64,000 nucleotides of DNA, taken from contig NZ_BNBD01000003.1 of the NCBI RefSeq assembly GCF_014654785.1, positions 429,732-493,731 on the forward strand, in the 5' to 3' direction. This DNA is from Streptomyces mashuensis. GTDB taxonomy: Bacteria; Actinomycetota; Actinomycetes; Streptomycetales; Streptomycetaceae. Positions 8,226 to 16,053 of this stretch are shown piece after piece. Below the pieces are notes generated by a model. That model had not been told where the DNA came from and did not search any database. It saw nothing but the letters and a program-made list of their open reading frames with translations. Made by a program: the position numbers and the translations under genes. Positions within the stretch are counted from its first letter, which is position 1; each line of letters begins with the position of its first letter.

Positions 8226-8684
8226 ATGCGGTACATGACTGGGGGGATCGCGCTGGGGACCGCCCTCGCGCTGGGCGGCCTGCTGGGCGCCGGGACGTCG
8301 GCGAGCGCCGCGGCCCCGACGCCCGCACCGGTGCCCGCAGCGCAGACGCAGAGTCTGTACGCGCCCTCAGCGCTGGTACTGACCGTCGGCCAGGGCGAGT
8401 CGAGGGCGACCGCGGGCGTCCAGCGCGCGGTGACGCTCACCTGTACGCCCCGGCCCGCCGGGACCCACCCGAACACGAGCGGTGCATGCGCCGAACTCCG
8501 GCTGAGCGACGGTGACTTCGCCAAGGTCGTCAAGACGAGGTCGGAGACGTTCTGCACCCGCGAGTGGAACCCGTCCGTGGTGACCGCCGAGGGCGTCTGG
8601 GAGGGCAAGCGGGTCAGCTTCTCGCACACCTTCGCCAACCCCTGCGAGGCCAAGGCGGGCAAGGGCGTGGTCTTCGAGTTCTGA
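8226..8684 (+). CDS. secreted subtilisin inhibitor (SSI family, I16) with P1 Arg
   Basis: The 152-residue product has a Sec signal peptide (residues 1 to about 34, ending SASA) and a mature SSI fold of about 110 residues. Four cysteines form the two expected pairs: TLTC with GACAE, and TFC110 with NPCEA. The reactive loop reads C110-T-R-E-W, which aligns with C-P-M-V-Y of classical SSI, so P1 is Arg112 instead of Met. Arg at P1 predicts inhibition of trypsin-like as well as subtilisin-like proteases. The conserved [10 protein letters not shown] stretch follows the loop. The ATG follows AAGGGAG with 8 nt spacing. The gene is convergent with a secreted serine protease gene, a plausible target or co-regulated partner. 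Confidence 0.9.
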   Translation: MRYMTGGIALGTALALGGLLGAGTSASAAAPTPAPVPAAQTQSLYAPSALVLTVGQGESRATAGVQRAVTLTCTPRPAGTHPNTSGACAELRLSDGDFAKVVKTRSETFCTREWNPSVVTAEGVWEGKRVSFSHTFANPCEAKAGKGVVFEF

Positions 8685-8729
8685 CCCGGCCGCCCCACCG
8701 GGGCGATCGCGTCGGACCCGACGGGCTGT

Positions 8730-8768
8730 GCGGCCCCCGGACACCGTGGAGGTGTGTCCGGGGGCCGC
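8730..8768. terminator. bidirectional terminator between SSI and protease genes
   Basis: A 15-bp perfect stem (8730-8744 with 8754-8768) encloses a 9-nt loop. It lies 46 bp after the SSI stop and 54 bp after the end of the convergent protease gene, so it can serve both. Confidence 0.75.
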
Positions 8769-8821
8769 GTCCATGGGGGCGCCGGAACCGCCGGCGGCGG
8801 GCGCCCGGCGCCGGGCGGGCG

Positions 8822-10009
8822 TCAGCCCACGCGCACGCCGTACGCCTGGAGGACCTCCGGCAGCGGCTGGAAGTACGTCTTCCCGCCGAGCGTGCAGTCG
8901 CCGCTGCCGCCGGAGGTCAGGCCCAGCCCGGTGTCGCCCGCGTACAGCGGCCCGCCGCTGTCGCCGGGCTCGGCGCAGACATTGGTCTCGATCAGCCCGG
9001 TGACCCGGCCCTCCTGGTAGTTCACGGTGGCGTTCAGGCCGGTGACCGTGCCGGTGTGCACGCCGGTGGTCGAGCCGCTGCGCGACACCGCCTGGCCCAC
9101 CGCGGCCTGCCCGGCCCGCGCGATCGGCTGGGTGCCGCCGCCCGTGGTCACCGCGCTGGGGTGGGGGACGTCGGCGGTGTACTGGACGAGGGCGTAGTCG
9201 TGGCCGGGGAAGGTCGCCGAGGTGGTCGTGCCGATCTGCGGTCCGCCGCGCGTGGCGGACCAGCTCTGCTCGGCCTTGCCGCAGTGCCCGGCGGTCACGA
9301 AGTACGCACCCTGCGGCTGCCCGGCCGTACCGCCGCCGCCCTTCCCACCCTTGGGCGCCGCACCGCCCTTGGGCGCGTCCTTCGGGGAACCCTTGCCGCC
9401 GGTGTTCGCCGCGGCCTTGGTGACGTTGAAGCCGAGCGAGCAGCGGGCGCTGCTCCCCCAGATCGCGTCGCCGCCCGCGAGGAAACGGCGCAGCACGGTG
9501 GAGGCCCGCCGGACCTCCACCGCCTCGCCGAGGCCGGAGGTCACCCGGTTGAGCTGCGCCAGCTTCGCGCCCGTGACGGTGGGGTCGGCGGTCACCACGA
9601 CCCGGTTGGCTCTGGGATCGGTCACCCAGGCCGTGCCGGGGATGGCCGCGCGCTCGTCGAGGGTCTGCCGGGCCTCGTCCAGCCGCGCCTGCGACAGGCG
9701 TACGCGCCGGGGCTGCGCGCCCGCCGCGCGCACGGCCTCCTCGGCGGCGCCGACGGCTCCGGCGTCGGTACCGAACACATTGACCACGAGCCGGCCGGTC
9801 CGCTCGTCGACGTACGAACCCGCGGCGGACCGGCCGAGCCGGGCGAGGAGCGAGCCCGCGAGCGCCGCGGCGGCGGGGGTGGCGGGGACGGCGACCGCGC
9901 CGGCGGGGGCGGCCCGCGCCACGTCGCGCGGGGCGAGACCGAGGCCGGCGAGCGCGGCGACGGCCGCACCCGCCGCGACAGCGCGCACGGACAACCGGCT
10001 GATCTTCAA
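8822..10009 (-). CDS. secreted S1E serine protease with Gly/Lys-rich insertion
   Basis: The 395-residue precursor is a streptogrisin/alpha-lytic-type protease. A Sec signal peptide (about 1-33) is followed by a pro-region (about 34-195) that guides folding. The catalytic domain begins at about 196 and has the triad in TAGHC (His about 240), DYALVQY (Asp about 270) and GDSGG (Ser about 349). Between RCSLGFN and YFVTAGHC there are about 40 residues rich in Gly, Lys and Pro (GGKGSPKDAPKGG and onward). In the paralogue at 11591-12523 the corresponding stretch is only VRKGNTA. The start is a TTG at 10009, chosen because GGAGGT lies 7 nt upstream and a basic n-region begins there. The gene is convergent with the SSI gene. 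Confidence 0.9.
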   Translation of the reverse strand: MKISRLSVRAVAAGAAVAALAGLGLAPRDVARAAPAGAVAVPATPAAAALAGSLLARLGRSAAGSYVDERTGRLVVNVFGTDAGAVGAAEEAVRAAGAQPRRVRLSQARLDEARQTLDERAAIPGTAWVTDPRANRVVVTADPTVTGAKLAQLNRVTSGLGEAVEVRRASTVLRRFLAGGDAIWGSSARCSLGFNVTKAAANTGGKGSPKDAPKGGAAPKGGKGGGGTAGQPQGAYFVTAGHCGKAEQSWSATRGGPQIGTTTSATFPGHDYALVQYTADVPHPSAVTTGGGTQPIARAGQAAVGQAVSRSGSTTGVHTGTVTGLNATVNYQEGRVTGLIETNVCAEPGDSGGPLYAGDTGLGLTSGGSGDCTLGGKTYFQPLPEVLQAYGVRVG

Positions 10010-10412
10010 CTCGGCACCTCCAGTGGGGGGTTGGGCCCGGGGCGTACCACGCCGCCGGGCCCGGAGGACGAACGACACAGCCGCACCCCCGCTTGGAGGT
10101 CGCGTCCATGCCAAGTTGTCCGTCGAGTGTCCCGATCGGGCCGGGGAGTGCACAAGGGCGACTTCCGGTCGCGCGCATCGCCCTGCGTACGCCCTGGTCA
10201 CGCGCCATGCGCGGGGGGTGTGCGCAGGGCGGCGCCGGCGGACGGGGAGCGGACAGGAATGGGCCCCGCGCCGGGTGGCGCGAGGCCCACTCATGCCGCT
10301 CACGTACTCATTCCACGACGCCAGGGGGAACGATCACCTCAGACACACCGGAGGTTCACCCTCCTGCGCCGCTCAGCCGTACCGGTGACCCACCCGCGGG
10401 GCCCCGGCGGCG
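10010..10412. other. 403-bp gap between protease and SPFH genes, no gene seen
   Basis: No plausible coding sequence is present; the longer reading frames lack codon-position bias and a ribosome site. A small hairpin (10350-10354 with 10360-10364, GGAGG/CCTCC) lies about 50 bp after the SPFH stop and may be a weak terminator. The rest must hold the promoter of the downstream protease gene. I could not pick out -35/-10 elements. Confidence 0.45.
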
Positions 10413-11480
10413 TCAGGGGTGTCCGATACCCGTCCGCCCCGTGCCGGATTCCGGTGCGTCCGGCAGCTCCAGGCCCGCCACGGACCTCCCGGCCCGGCCG
10501 AGCGCCTCCGCCCAGCCGGGCGCGGCCGCCTCGTCCGTACCATCCGTGGCATCCGGCGCATTCGGCACATCCGCCGCGTCCGCCGTACCCGTCCGGTCCG
10601 TCGCATCCTTCCCGTCCGCCGGCTCCAGCTCGATGTGCTCGGCCGGCGGCACCTCCGGCGCCCCGCGCGCCGTACCGGCAGCGGTGTCGCGCCCGCGTCC
10701 GCCTTCGCCCTCCCCCTCCCCGTGTCCGGCCCGCTCCAGGAAGCGCAGCAGCTCGACCGGGAAGGGCAGCACGAGCGTCGAGTTCTTCTCGGCGGCGACC
10801 GCCACGATCGTCTGGAGCAGCCGCAGCTGGAGCGCCGAGGGCTGGTCGGCCATGGTGCGGGCGGCCTCGGCCAGCTTCTTGGAGGCCAGCAGCTCGGCGT
10901 CGGCGTTGATGACCCGGGCCCGGCGCTCGCGCTCGGCCTCCGCCTGCCGGGACATCGAGCGCTTCATGGTCTCGGGCAGCGAGACGTCCTTGATCTCCAC
11001 CCGGTCGATGTGCACGCCCCAGCCGACGGCCGGGCTGTCGAGCATCAGCTCCAGCCCCTGGTTGAGCTTCTCCCGGTTGGAGAGCAGGTCGTCCAGGTCG
11101 CTCTTGCCGATGATCGACCGCAGCGAGGTCTGGGCCATCTGCGAGACCGCGAACCGGTAGTCCTCGACCTGGATGACGGCCTCGGCGGGGTCCACGACCT
11201 TGAAGTAGACGACGGCGTCGACCCGCACGGTCACGTTGTCGCGCGTGATGCCCTCCTGCGCGGGCACGGGCATCGTCACGATCTGCATGTTCACCTTGCG
11301 CAGCCGGTCCACACCCGGAACGATCATGGTCAGGCCGGGCTGGCGGATGCGTTCCCGCAGCCGCCCCAGCCGCAGCACCACGCCGCGCTCGTACTGCTTG
11401 ATCACCCGGGCCGCCGCCATGGCGTACACCGCACCGGCCGACCCTGCCACCACTGCCGCAATCACGAGGTCCTCGACCAT
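10413..11480 (-). CDS. SPFH/stomatin-like membrane protein (slipin)
   Basis: The 355-residue protein has one N-terminal membrane segment (about 3-25), then the slipin core. ERGVVLRLGR, a PGLTMIVPGVDRLRKVN stretch and VDAVVYFKVVDP mark the SPFH (prohibitin homology) domain to about residue 200. A coiled-coil helix rich in Arg, Glu and Ala follows (RQAEAERERRARVINA). The last 100 residues are Ala/Asp/Gly-rich and probably disordered, an addition not needed by the family. Such proteins form ring-like oligomers on the inner face of the membrane and organise microdomains. An NfeD-like partner is often adjacent but none is seen here. The ATG at 11480 follows CAGGGGG; a GTG codon just upstream is an alternative start. 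Confidence 0.88.
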   Translation of the reverse strand: MVEDLVIAAVVAGSAGAVYAMAAARVIKQYERGVVLRLGRLRERIRQPGLTMIVPGVDRLRKVNMQIVTMPVPAQEGITRDNVTVRVDAVVYFKVVDPAEAVIQVEDYRFAVSQMAQTSLRSIIGKSDLDDLLSNREKLNQGLELMLDSPAVGWGVHIDRVEIKDVSLPETMKRSMSRQAEAERERRARVINADAELLASKKLAEAARTMADQPSALQLRLLQTIVAVAAEKNSTLVLPFPVELLRFLERAGHGEGEGEGGRGRDTAAGTARGAPEVPPAEHIELEPADGKDATDRTGTADAADVPNAPDATDGTDEAAAPGWAEALGRAGRSVAGLELPDAPESGTGRTGIGHP

Positions 11481-11544
11481 CACGGCCCCCTGCCGTATCA
11501 CGTCAGGCGATACGTCCACGGTATGCCCGGTCCCGGGCAGGGTC

Positions 11545-11573
11545 GAGCCCCCGGCCGCGGAGGCCGGGGGCTC
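11545..11573 (-). terminator. terminator after the second S1E protease
   Basis: A perfect 12-bp stem (11545-11556 with 11562-11573) has a 5-nt loop. It begins 18 bp past the stop of the protease gene in its direction of transcription. Confidence 0.75.
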
Positions 11574-11590
11574 TCAGGGGCAGCCCGGGG

Positions 11591-12523
11591 TCAGCCCAGG
11601 GTCACCCCGTAGGCGCGCATCGCGGCGACCACGGGCTGGAAGAACGTGGTGCCGCCCGACGTGCAGTTGCCGCTGCCGCCGGAGGTCAGGCCGATCGCGG
11701 TGGAACCGGAGAACAGGGCGCCGCCGCTGTCGCCGGGCTCGGCGCAGACGTTCGTCTTGATCAGGCCGCGCACGACCTGGCCGTTGCCGTAGTTCACGGT
11801 GGCGTTCAGGCCGGTGACCTTGCCGCCGTGCACCTTGGTCGTGGAGCCGCTGCGCTGCACGCTCTGCCCGACGGTGGGGTCGGCCGCGGCGGTGATGCGC
11901 TGGGTGCGCCCGTTGTAGAGGTCGACCTCGCTGGGGTGCGGCAACGAGCCGTTGGTGTACTGCACGATGCCGTAGTCGTTGCCCGGGAAGCTGCTGCCGG
12001 TGGTGGGGCCGATCGGCACCGTCTTGCCGGAGTTGGCGTAGTAGGCGGGCTTGCCCTGGGTGCAGTGGCCTGCGGTGAGGAAGTACGCGGTGTTGCCCTT
12101 GCGCACGTTGAAGCCGAGGGAGCAGCGCCAGGTGGGCGCGTAGATGGCGTCGCCGCCGGAGATCAGCTGGCGCAGCGCGCCGGGGGTGCGCTCGACGCGT
12201 ATGGCGTCGGCGTTGTCGCCGGCCTGCTCTCTGATCCGGGCGAGGGCGGCCTCGGAGACGGTGGAGTCGGCGGTGACGACCACGGTGCGGGTCTTCTCGT
12301 CGACGACCCACGCGGTGCCGGCGACGTCGGCCGCCTCCACCGCGCTGCTCGCGGCGGCGAGGGCGGCGGCCGAGCCGGCCGCGGCGCCGGTGGGCTCGGC
12401 GTGGGCGGTGCCGGCGACGAGCGCCGAGACGGCCGCCAGGCCGGCGGCGAGGGCGACGGCGCGGGTGCGGCGTGGCACGACGGTGGTGCGGGGGGTGGTG
12501 GATTCGGTGTGCTGTTTCCTCAC
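11591..12523 (-). CDS. secreted S1E serine protease (streptogrisin type)
   Basis: The 310-residue precursor has a signal peptide with an n-region of [14 protein letters not shown] and a core ending in AHAEP at about 45. A short pro-domain of about 75 residues follows. The mature protease begins near [19 protein letters not shown]. The triad is in FLTAGHC (His about 152), NDYGIVQY (Asp about 183) and GDSGGAL (Ser about 264). Cysteine pairs RCSLG/GHC and NVC/GNC match the family. It shares its catalytic core with the protease at 8822-10009 but lacks the Gly/Lys insertion. The GTG start follows GGGAGG with 6 nt spacing. Sequence features around the S1 pocket (LTSGGSGNC) suggest a streptogrisin A/B-like preference for large hydrophobic side chains, which is inference. 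Confidence 0.92.
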   Translation of the reverse strand: MRKQHTESTTPRTTVVPRRTRAVALAAGLAAVSALVAGTAHAEPTGAAAGSAAALAAASSAVEAADVAGTAWVVDEKTRTVVVTADSTVSEAALARIREQAGDNADAIRVERTPGALRQLISGGDAIYAPTWRCSLGFNVRKGNTAYFLTAGHCTQGKPAYYANSGKTVPIGPTTGSSFPGNDYGIVQYTNGSLPHPSEVDLYNGRTQRITAAADPTVGQSVQRSGSTTKVHGGKVTGLNATVNYGNGQVVRGLIKTNVCAEPGDSGGALFSGSTAIGLTSGGSGNCTSGGTTFFQPVVAAMRAYGVTLG

Positions 12524-12737
12524 GTGTGTCCTCCCGAGTGGGGGTTCGGGGGTCCGCCGGTGCGCGGGCCCGTGAGGCGCAGCCGAAAGGGCACGGGACG
12601 CTTCCACTTTTCGCCGTGCCCCTGACAAACGCTGCTCGGGAGTATTCGCGGCCGGGAGCGCGGGACGCAAGGGCCGCTTTCGGCCGCTCCCCCGGCACAC
12701 GAGGCATCGGACGACGTCAGGAGTCCGTCCGGTCAAC

Positions 12738-12756
12738 CCTGACCAGCCTGGTCAGG
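12738..12756 (-). terminator. candidate terminator hairpin after the DUF5685 gene
   Basis: CCTGACCA (12738-12745) pairs perfectly with TGGTCAGG (12749-12756) around a 3-nt loop. It is 15 bp beyond the stop of the reverse-strand DUF5685 gene. Confidence 0.5.
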
Positions 12757-12770
12757 CTGCTCAACTCCGG

Positions 12771-14066
12771 TCAGCAATCGCATCCGCAATCGCAGCCGTC
12801 ACAACAACAGCCGTCGTCGCAGCAGTTGCTGCAACAGTTGCACGTGTCGCAGCAGTCCCCGCAGCTGTCACAGCCGTCGCAGTTGTCACAGCACTTGGCG
12901 CACCAGCCCTCGCGCGGCTCCCCCGTCCACGGGTCGTGGTACGGGTCCTTGCAGCAGACCTGCCCGGAGCAGAACAGCACCGTCCACACCGCACACCCGG
13001 CCACCAGCCCCCGACGCCGCCCGCGGCGCCCCGGCGGCTCCGGCGGCGCGGACGGCGGCATCACGGGCGGCGCACCGAAGGACGCCTGCGGCGTCGCGTC
13101 GCGGTGCGTATCGCCGTGCGCGTCGCCGTGCGCGTCGCCGTGCGCGTCGCCGTGCCGGTGCCCGGCCGCGCAGGCGGAGGGCGCCGTCGTGCCGAACGCC
13201 CGGTCGACGGACCGCTGGAGTTCGTGCGCCAGCAGCAGATGGGCCAGCCGCCCCTGGGACTTGCTCGCGAACTCCACGTCGCGCAGCGCCAGCCGCACCC
13301 CGTGCACCGCGTCGTCGCACAGCCGTCGTACCTCGTCGAGTCCGGTGCCGGTGGCGGTGACGGGGTTCCACGCGCCGGTGCGGGCGTCCTCGGTGAGGTC
13401 CTCGACGGCGTCCAGCAGGTGGGCGAGGCGCCCGAAGAGGCGGCCGGCCTCCTCCAGCGCCGGCCGGTTGCCCGGCCGTCCGGCCAGTACGGCCGTATGG
13501 CCGAAGGCGGCGGCGGTGGCCGTCTCGGTGGGCTCGGTCACCTCCAGCAGCGAGGTGCCCGCCACCGCCCGTGCCTCCAGTCCCGCCTGCCGTTCGACGG
13601 CGTCGACCAGCACCGCGGTGTCGAAGCCGAGTTCGGAACCGGTACGCGCGCCCGCCCCGTCCCAGCTCGCCGCCACCCGCCGGGCCAGCGCCGCGACCGG
13701 GCGGCGGGCCAACACGCCGTCGCCGTCCGCGACATGGTCCCGCATCTTGGCCGAGGCCAGGACGAGCGAGACGGAGGCGGCGAGCCGCGCGCCCTCACCC
13801 GTGGCCACGGACGCCGAGCGCATGCCGCGCAGCGGACAGGGTCCCGCGGTGCGCCGCCAGGCCCCCGCGCCGTCCGCGCCGGACGACCGGGACGACTGCG
13901 CCTCGACGAGCACCGAGATGATCAAACCGTCGTAATTCGTTGCTATTCGAGCGAATTGCCCGTGATCGCCCTTCAGTGCCAGGCAGAGCCCGCACAGGTG
14001 CGCCATCCACTCCGTCCGCATGCTCTCGGACAGCCGGTGCCGGCATGGCCTGATGATCCCGAACAA
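12771..14066 (-). CDS. DUF5685 family protein with His/Asp repeats and Cys-rich tail
   Basis: The 431-residue protein begins MFGIIRPC, followed by WMAHLCGLCLALKGDHGQ, the typical DUF5685 opening with a conserved Cys-His-CxxC set that may bind metal. A largely helical domain runs to about 300. Then come HGDA repeats (about 304-320), a Pro-rich stretch and a basic patch (RRGRRRG). A hydrophobic segment (about 357-370) with Cys residues follows. The last 43 residues contain 20 cysteines in CC, CxC and CDxC patterns. Such a tail suggests a metallothionein-like metal sink, a cluster scaffold or a modified peptide region; none is established. The start is TTG, placed by family agreement, with only a weak GGGGG ribosome site. 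The gene is monocistronic and divergent from the SepF-like gene. Confidence 0.8.
   Translation of the reverse strand: MFGIIRPCRHRLSESMRTEWMAHLCGLCLALKGDHGQFARIATNYDGLIISVLVEAQSSRSSGADGAGAWRRTAGPCPLRGMRSASVATGEGARLAASVSLVLASAKMRDHVADGDGVLARRPVAALARRVAASWDGAGARTGSELGFDTAVLVDAVERQAGLEARAVAGTSLLEVTEPTETATAAAFGHTAVLAGRPGNRPALEEAGRLFGRLAHLLDAVEDLTEDARTGAWNPVTATGTGLDEVRRLCDDAVHGVRLALRDVEFASKSQGRLAHLLLAHELQRSVDRAFGTTAPSACAAGHRHGDAHGDAHGDAHGDTHRDATPQASFGAPPVMPPSAPPEPPGRRGRRRGLVAGCAVWTVLFCSGQVCCKDPYHDPWTGEPREGWCAKCCDNCDGCDSCGDCCDTCNCCSNCCDDGCCCDGCDCGCDC
13108..13155. repeat. four 12-bp tandem units coding for HGDA repeats
   Basis: Three perfect GCGTCGCCGTGC units (13120-13155) are preceded by one unit with two differences (13108-13119). 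Read on the reverse strand they encode Gly-Asp-Ala-His repeats of the DUF5685 protein. The DNA-level identity points to recent slippage. Confidence 0.85.
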
Positions 14067-14341
14067 ATCGTGCCCCCGTGTGTGGTGTCGATGTGCCCGG
14101 GCATCCTATGCAGCGGGGACAATCGTCCTGGGCCGGAGCCCGCACTCCTCGAACCATGCCGCATATGCCCAGGTCCAGAGCCTGCGGCCGAGTCATGGGG
14201 GTTTCTGACGCATCGCCATCCGCTTTGCACCAGATGCGTCACGAAATCCCCGCATGGCCGCCATCCACTTGGCACATCATCCGCATCATGGACGACCATA
14301 GAGGAGCGGGCGGAACACACCGCGTGTGAGAGGAGGCGTCC

Positions 14342-14779
14342 ATGGGATCGGTGCGCAAGGCGAGTGCCTGGCTTGGCCTCGTCGACGACAGCGATGACGA
14401 GCGCTACTACGACGACGATTACGCCGAGGGAGCCGAGCCCGGCGACGCCTGGGTGACCAACCCGAAGGTCCGGGTGGCCGACGAGGTCGCCCAGGAGCAG
14501 GGCACCCGGATCGCCACCGTCACCCCCGACGGCTTCCGCGACGCCCGGGGCATCGGCGAGCTGTTCCGGGAGGGCGTACCCGTCATCGTCAACCTGACGA
14601 GCATGGAGCCCAGCGACGCCAAGCGGGTGGTGGACTTCGCCGCCGGGTTGACCTTCGGGCTGCGCGGTTCGATCGAACGCGTGGCCAACCGCGTCTTCCT
14701 GCTCACCCCCGCCGACTACCAGGTCGTCAGCGGGGAGGCCACGGGCCGCACGAACGGCGGCTTCTTCAACCAGAGCTAG
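14342..14779 (+). CDS. sflA: SepF-like cell division protein (SflA type)
   Basis: This 145-residue cytoplasmic protein belongs to the SepF family (DUF552). SepF ties FtsZ to the membrane and to itself in rings. An N-terminal amphipathic helix ([13 protein letters not shown]) should bind the membrane, followed by an acidic linker ([13 protein letters not shown]). The beta-alpha SepF core spans about 45-130: [22 protein letters not shown], then [29 protein letters not shown]. Streptomyces have three paralogues. The true SepF lies beside ftsZ, and this stand-alone gene corresponds in setting to S. coelicolor SCO1749, named SflA from genetic work on sporulation septation; the equivalence is from memory. 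GAGGAGG lies before the ATG. It is convergent with glutaryl-CoA dehydrogenase. Confidence 0.85.
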   Translation: MGSVRKASAWLGLVDDSDDERYYDDDYAEGAEPGDAWVTNPKVRVADEVAQEQGTRIATVTPDGFRDARGIGELFREGVPVIVNLTSMEPSDAKRVVDFAAGLTFGLRGSIERVANRVFLLTPADYQVVSGEATGRTNGGFFNQS

Positions 14780-14789
14780 CGGGCAGGAC

Positions 14790-14819
14790 GCTCACCGGAA
14801 GGCGTCGAGACCGGTGAGC
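14790..14819 (+). terminator. candidate terminator of the SepF-like gene
   Basis: A 9-bp stem GCTCACCGG/CCGGTGAGC (14790-14798 with 14811-14819) starts 11 bp after the SepF-like stop. It overlaps the last codons of the convergent dehydrogenase gene. Confidence 0.45.
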
Positions 14820-15961
14820 GCCTTGCCCAGCACCAGCTGGTGCATCTCCACGGTGCCCTCGTAGGTCAGCACCGACTCCAGATTCGTCGCATGCCGCATG
14901 ACGGGGTATTCGAGCGAGATCCCGTTGGCGCCCAGGATCGTCCGGGCGGTGCGGCAGATCTCGATCGCCTCCCGCACGTTGTTCAGCTTCCCGAAGCTCA
15001 CCTGCTCCGGGCGCAGCCGCCCCGCGTCCATCCGCCGCCCCAGATGGTGGGCGAGCAGGATGCCCTTGTGCAGCTCGACGGCCATGTCGGCGAGCTTGGC
15101 CTGGGTGAGCTGGAAGCCGCCGATGGGCCTGCCGAACTGCTCCCGGGTGCGCGCGTAGTCCAGGGCCGCCTCGAAGCAGGAGCGCGCCGCGCCCATCGCG
15201 CCCCACACGATGCCGTACCGCGCGTGGTTGAGGCAGCCGAGCGGGCCGCGCAGGCCCGTGGCCTCCGGCAGCACCGCGTCGGCGGGCAGCCGCACCTGAT
15301 CGAGCACCAGCTCGCTGGTGACGGAGGCGCGCAGCGACCACTTGTGCCGGATCTCCGGGGCGGAGAAGCCGGGGGTGCCGGCCGGCACCAGGAAGCCGCG
15401 GATGCCGTCGTCGGTGCGGGCCCAGACCACGGCGACGCCCGCCACCGAGCCATTGGTGATCCACATCTTGCGGCCCGTCAGCACCCAGTCGCCGCCGGCC
15501 TCGCGCTTGGCGTACGTGCGCATGCCCGCGGGGTCGGAGCCGTGGTCGGGCTCGGTGAGCCCGAAGCAGCCGATGACCTCGCCGGCGGCCATGGCGGGCA
15601 GCCACTGCTGCTTCTGCTCCTCGGAACCGAAGCGGTGGATGGCGTACATGGCGAGGGAGCCCTGCACGGACAGCAGCGAGCGGATGCCGGAGTCGGCGGC
15701 CTCGATCTCCAGGCAGGCCAGCCCGTACTGCACGGCACTGGCCCCGGCGCAGCCGTAGCCCTCCAGCTGCATGCCCAGGGCGCCGAGCGAGCCCAGCTCG
15801 CGCGCCAGCTCCCGGACGACGGGGAGTTCGCCGCGCTCGTACCAGTCGGCGACGTACGGCAGGACGCGGTCGGCGGCCCACTGCCGGACGGCGTCGCGGA
15901 TGGCGCGGTCCTCGTCGTCGAGCAGGTCGTCGAGCCCGAGCGGGTCACGCGGGTCGAACAC
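14792..15961 (-). CDS. gcdH: glutaryl-CoA dehydrogenase (acyl-CoA dehydrogenase family)
   Basis: The 389-residue flavoenzyme would oxidise and decarboxylate glutaryl-CoA to crotonyl-CoA in lysine/tryptophan breakdown, passing electrons to ETF. Acyl-CoA dehydrogenase features include CFGLTEPDHGSDP, GRKMWITNG for flavin and substrate contacts, and the catalytic Glu in TYEGTVEMHQL near residue 368. The LLSVQGSLAMYAI segment, in which other acyl-CoA dehydrogenases differ, favours the glutaryl-CoA subfamily. The length is normal. The GTG start follows GGAGG with 5 nt spacing. It stands alone next to an MFS gene transcribed in the same direction, with a 92-bp gap, and no other lysine-degradation genes are nearby. 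Substrate assignment within the superfamily is moderately secure. Confidence 0.85.
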   Translation of the reverse strand: MFDPRDPLGLDDLLDDEDRAIRDAVRQWAADRVLPYVADWYERGELPVVRELARELGSLGALGMQLEGYGCAGASAVQYGLACLEIEAADSGIRSLLSVQGSLAMYAIHRFGSEEQKQQWLPAMAAGEVIGCFGLTEPDHGSDPAGMRTYAKREAGGDWVLTGRKMWITNGSVAGVAVVWARTDDGIRGFLVPAGTPGFSAPEIRHKWSLRASVTSELVLDQVRLPADAVLPEATGLRGPLGCLNHARYGIVWGAMGAARSCFEAALDYARTREQFGRPIGGFQLTQAKLADMAVELHKGILLAHHLGRRMDAGRLRPEQVSFGKLNNVREAIEICRTARTILGANGISLEYPVMRHATNLESVLTYEGTVEMHQLVLGKALTGLDAFR

Positions 15962-16053
15962 GGTGTCCTCCGGCGGTACGGTCCGGTGATCGGTCCCCCG
16001 ACGCTACGTCCGGGTAACCTCCCGCGTCCAGACCCGGCGCCGGCCCGGACCCC

